Source: DASXRA01 sp036506155 (lineage in GTDB: Bacteria; Actinomycetota; Actinomycetes; Mycobacteriales; Jatrophihabitantaceae). From it: DNA of 44,284 bases. The DNA is taken from NCBI GenBank assembly GCA_036506155.1, contig DASXSF010000036.1, forward strand, positions 1 through 44,284. Direction: 5' to 3'. Positions 41,640 to 44,284 of this stretch are shown piece after piece (position 1 is the first letter of the stretch; every line of letters starts with the position of its first letter). Under the pieces are notes generated by a model, which had not been told where the DNA came from, did not search any database, and worked only from the letters and a program-made list of their open reading frames with translations. Position numbers and translations under genes: made by a program.

Positions 41640-42603
41640 CGTGGTGACTCCCTGTCGTGCGAGGCTGGTCCGGGCGCCGCGCCGGTCAGCGGACGGCCAC
41701 CGCGGAACTCCAGCGCGCTTTCGGTTGATTCGATGAACGCCTCCTCGAGGGTGGCGGTGTGCGGCGACGTCTCGGAGAGCGCGATCGATTCCCGGCACGC
41801 GACCTCGCCGACGTCCGCAGGGTCGAGCCCCGACACGGTCACCGAGCCGTCGGCCTCGGGCCAGGTGCTCGCCCTGCGGCAGTAAGGGCCGGGACGAGGC
41901 GGTCCAGGTACCGGCTGCGCACCCGAACGGCGCTGCGCGTGTAGCGCGACGTGAAGTCGCCGGTCGGAAGGTCTGCGACGAGCCCGCCCTTGGCGATCAC
42001 GATGACGTGGTCGGCGGTCATGGCCACCTCGTTCATGAGGTGGCTGGATACGAGCACGGTCCGGCCCCCGTCGGCGAGTTCGCGCAGCAATTGGCGCACC
42101 CAGCGGATCCCGTCGGTGTCCAGGCCGTTCACCGGCTCGTCGAACAGCAGCACCCCGGGGTCGCCCAGCAAGGCGGCCGCGATGCCCAGCCGCTGGCCCA
42201 TGCCGAGCGAGAACTGCTCGGCTCGTTGGTGTGCCACGTCGGAGAGCCCGACCAGTTCGAGCACCTCGTCCACCCGGCGACGTGGAATGTCGTTGGTCTG
42301 CGCCAGCATCCACACGTGCGCGTGGGCGCTGCGACCAGGGTGGATGGCGCGTGCCTCCAGCAACGCGCCGACCTCGCGCAGTGGCCAGGACAGATCGTGG
42401 TAGCGGTGGCCGTTCACCGTGGCCGTACCGGCCGTCGGGGCGTCCAGGCCCATGATCACTCGCATGGTCGTGGATTTGCCCGCGCCGTTCGGGCCCAGGA
42501 ACCCGGTGACCCGGCCCGGGCAGTACGTCGAAGGTCAGCCGGTCGACGGCGACTTTCGCGCCGTAGCGCTTGGACAGCGACCGGAGTCTGATAGTCCCGC
42601 CAT
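41636..42603 (-). pseudogene. ABC transporter ATPase of exporter 2, with three apparent frame breaks
   Basis: Recognisable pieces, in order: TIRLRSLSKRYGAKVAVDRL; Walker A in GPNGAGKSTTMR; signature FSLGMGQRLGIAAALLGDPG; Walker B VLLFDEPVNGLDTDG; VLVSSHLMNE; and C-terminal ESIALSETSPHTATLEEAFI. They lie in different frames. The reading needs a base restored near 42596-42598 (giving ATG 42603), one removed near 42511-42520, and one restored near 41872-41874. Each site is a G/C run. The repaired length, about 322 residues, compares well with the 307 of the intact paralogue. The start codon is uncertain because of the first break. Confidence 0.7.
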
Positions 42604-42819
42604 CTGCTCGCGGGCCGCTCGCTCGCGGGACTCTCGGCTGTGCCGATGGCGGGGAGGGCCGCCGACCGGCCGCCGTCCGCGGCGGCGCCGAACCGCCCGC
42701 ACCAGCAGCACTGCCAGGCCGACGATGGCGATGAGGATCAGCAACCCGGCGAGCAGCCGCAGGCCGTGGCCACCCCGCGGGATCACCCGTCCGACCGCGA
42801 CGCCCATATCCGCGCGCAT
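42535..42819 (-). CDS. Small membrane protein at the head of exporter 2
   Basis: 94 residues as read, with one membrane helix (LRLLAGLLILIAIVGLAVLL) followed by a very basic stretch (RAVRRRRGRRPVGG). GGAGGT lies 6 nt upstream of ATG 42819, a strong ribosome-binding site. The 3' end overlaps the ATPase start; the last 20-30 residues may be spurious because of the frame problems there. It is the first gene after the divergent TetR operator and may be an accessory subunit or leader. The family is not recognised. Confidence 0.6.
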   Translation of the reverse strand: MRADMGVAVGRVIPRGGHGLRLLAGLLILIAIVGLAVLLVRAVRRRRGRRPVGGPPRHRHSRESRERAAREQMAGLSDSGRCPSATARKSPSTG

Positions 42820-42838
42820 CTCTCGACCTCCACCACTT

Positions 42839-42874
42839 ACATAGTGATGACTACTAGAATAATCATCACTATGT
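42839..42874. promoter_or_regulatory. TetR-type operator between exporter 2 and its regulator
   Basis: Perfect 12-bp arms ACATAGTGATGA and TCATCACTATGT are separated by a 12-nt AT-rich spacer (CTACTAGAATAA). The site sits between the small membrane protein gene (start 42819) and the TetR gene (start 42884), so it could repress both. The arms are unusually AT-rich for this genome. Confidence 0.85.
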
Positions 42875-42883
42875 GGAGAAGCT

Positions 42884-43528
42884 GTGCCGGCGCGTGACGG
42901 CGACGCGACTCGGCCGCGCCCGCGGCGCCGCACCCGGGCCGAGGCCAAGGCCGTCACGCGAGAGCGGTTGCTCGCCGCAGCCGAGGACGTCTTCGCCCGC
43001 AAGGGATACGCCGCCGCCTCCGTCGAGGAGATCGCCGCGACCGCGGGCTACACGATCGGCGCGCTCTACGCACACTTCAGCAGTAAGCAGCAGCTGTTCC
43101 TGGAACTGCTCTCGGCTCGCCGCGCCCGTCGGACCGGCCGGATCGTCGACGCCCTGCGTGCCGCAGCGGCCGACCGCACCGACCCGCTGGAGTCGCTACC
43201 GAACTTGCTCGCCGAGTTCACCGGGCGCGAGAGCACAGACAGTGCGCTACAGACCGAATTCTGGCTCTACGCGGTGCGCAACCCCGACACGCGCGCTGCG
43301 CTCGCCACACAGATCGGCGGGCGACTCGACGCCCTCGAACCGATCTTCGCCGACCTGCTCGCCGCTCGCCGGGCCGACCCGGACGTCTCCCCGCGCGACG
43401 TCACCGTCATCGTCCTCGCCCTCGTGCAAGGACTGCTACGGCAGCGCCGCATCGACCCCGACCGCGTCCCCGACGAGCTGATCGTCAATGCGCTGCGCTG
43501 GCTCATCAGCGGCATCCCCGCGCACTGA
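42884..43528 (+). CDS. TetR-family regulator (likely repressor of exporter 2)
   Basis: 214 residues. The helix-turn-helix is VTRERLLAAAEDVFARKGYA, then AASVEEIAATAGYTIGALYA and HFSSKQQLFLELL (residues about 25-75), followed by a helical ligand-binding domain. The first 20 residues are Arg/Pro-rich. It starts at GTG 42884, with GGAG 5-6 nt upstream, and is divergent from the exporter 2 genes across a perfect operator. Sensing an exported drug and derepressing the exporter is the usual logic; the ligand is unknown. Confidence 0.93.
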   Translation: MPARDGDATRPRPRRRTRAEAKAVTRERLLAAAEDVFARKGYAAASVEEIAATAGYTIGALYAHFSSKQQLFLELLSARRARRTGRIVDALRAAAADRTDPLESLPNLLAEFTGRESTDSALQTEFWLYAVRNPDTRAALATQIGGRLDALEPIFADLLAARRADPDVSPRDVTVIVLALVQGLLRQRRIDPDRVPDELIVNALRWLISGIPAH

Positions 43529-43634
43529 GAGGCACGGCCAACGTCGGGTCCCGTCTTGGGTCGTCGCCGCTAGGGAGCGTCAGACTGTCTTTGTAGGTGA
43601 TCGTGGCGGTCATGGTGAGGATCCATCCCCCGAA

Positions 43635-43751
43635 CTAGATCGTGAACGCTTGGAGAGCTTCCTTCCAGCCCGAGCCGCTAGTCCCGACTTCGGGGCTGCA
43701 GACCTCGTCGAGGTTGCGTACGGCGACGTAGAGCACCTTCAGAGCGGCTTG
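43635..43751 (-). mobile_element. Remnant of an IS256-like transposase (C-terminal fragment)
   Basis: One frame reads AALKVLYVAVRNLDEV, then GSGWKEALQAFTI and a stop at 43635-43637. This resembles the C-terminus of IS256-family transposases (ALKxLYLxxRxLD...WKxALNAFxI). It is bounded upstream by the TAA of the HNH gene, so only about 38 codons remain. A candidate IS end, GGGAGCGTCAGACTG, starts at 43573. There is no intact transposase in the window. The call rests on motif likeness. Confidence 0.45.
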
Positions 43752-44284
43752 TTATCCGTCGTCGGGTGGCCGGACGTAGGTGTGACCTGTTGGACCGGTC
43801 CATGTGCTCGTGCCGTCTTGTCGTCGTTTGACCCGCCAGCCGGCATCGTGCTTGGCGTTGTGGTGTCTGCTGCAAACGGCCGCGACGTTCGCGCCGTTCG
43901 TCTCACCGCCGTTGCCCCAGGGCTCGGCGTGGTCGAGGTCGCACAGCCTGGCTGGGCGTCGGCAGCCGGGGAATCGGCAGGTGTGGTCGCGGGCGATGAC
44001 GTGGTCGGTCAAGTTCGCGGGTGGCCGGTAGGTGCGCCGGCCGTAGTCGAGGAGCTGGCCGGTGTCATCGGTGACCAGCCGCCGCCAGGTGCCCGACTTG
44101 TCCGCGGCAATACGGCGGGCGAGGGCGGCGGTGATGGGCCCGTACGGTGACGTTGATCGCGGGGCGCTGCCCGTGCTGCTCGGGCAGGGCCGGGTCGCCT
44201 AATACCCGGGTGAACACGTCGACGAGCGCGTCGGCGCGGCGCTGGTCGGCGCTGCGGGCATCGGTCTGCGCACTCGGGAGGGAG
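43752..44284 (-). pseudogene. DUF222 (13E12-type) HNH endonuclease, frame-broken and running off the window
   Basis: Minus-strand frame from the right edge: SADQRRADALVDVFTRVLG, then QRPAINVT, typical of the end of DUF222. About 44141-44150 the frame changes, and the reading resumes as GPITAALARRIAADKSGTWR, then LLDYGRRTYRPPANLTDHVI and the HNH domain (CRFPGCRRPARLCDLDHAEP, CSRHHNAKHDAGW). Comparison with the family pattern suggests that about 20 residues between INVT and YGPI were lost out of frame. The HNH motif (DLDH...N...HHxxKH) is intact. These multicopy actinobacterial genes are probably mobile or recombination-prone. The 5' end lies outside the window. Confidence 0.75.

Overview
The window looks like chromosomal DNA from a free-living, aerobic, high-GC actinobacterium, probably a soil lineage near Jatrophihabitans, Frankia or Cryptosporangium. 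This is inferred from the GC-rich coding sequence, frequent GTG starts, the DUF222/13E12-type HNH gene at the right edge, the cobalamin riboswitch before metE, a mycothiol-clan DinB protein, and the LexA box type. No rRNA, tRNA or CRISPR array was recognised.

Left third (1-15.5 kb): the end of a SHOCT-domain protein; a non-coding stretch with 10-bp tandem repeats; a universal stress protein; a cobalamin riboswitch controlling cobalamin-independent methionine synthase (metE); a LacI-type regulator with a CG-centred palindrome upstream; a DUF309 protein; a DUF2510 membrane-anchored protein; a Gfo/Idh/MocA oxidoreductase with an NCS1 nucleobase permease; a DinB-like protein; an overlapping phytanoyl-CoA dioxygenase/SDR pair; a DNA polymerase IV gene whose start codon lies inside a perfect LexA box; an MBL-fold hydrolase; and an ArsR-SRPBCC operon with its own palindromic operator.

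Middle (15.7-34.5 kb): a secreted alkaline-phosphatase-superfamily protein, a threonine-dehydratase-like PLP enzyme, then a tightly overlapping operon coxM-coxS-coxL-xdhC/YHS-DMT permease. CoxL carries the AYXCSFR motif of form I aerobic CO dehydrogenase, so the host can probably oxidise CO. Then come a roughly 1,300-residue secreted multi-domain protein interrupted by one apparent 1-nt frameshift, its upstream TrmB/LuxR-type regulator, a small zinc-ribbon protein, a DUF3048 lipoprotein-like protein, a small membrane protein, a COG4315 lipoprotein and an APC-type permease.

Right (34.5-44.3 kb): two paralogous ABC-2 exporter loci. The first is intact (ATPase plus two permeases, one with a large extracellular beta-rich insertion) and is divergent from a histidine kinase/response regulator pair across a 24-bp perfect palindrome. 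The second is divergent from a TetR regulator across 12-bp operator arms, but it needs four single-base indels to be read through. A TetR/DUF2218 pair with a damaged junction, an IS256-like transposase remnant and a DUF222-HNH gene with a frame break complete the window.

All the single-base frame breaks sit in short G/C runs, and the repaired lengths match intact paralogues or whole codons. Sequencing error and genuine decay therefore cannot be told apart from this sequence alone. Two copies of a palindromic GATTGCGCAA element (12.0 and 24.8 kb) suggest a dispersed repeat family.
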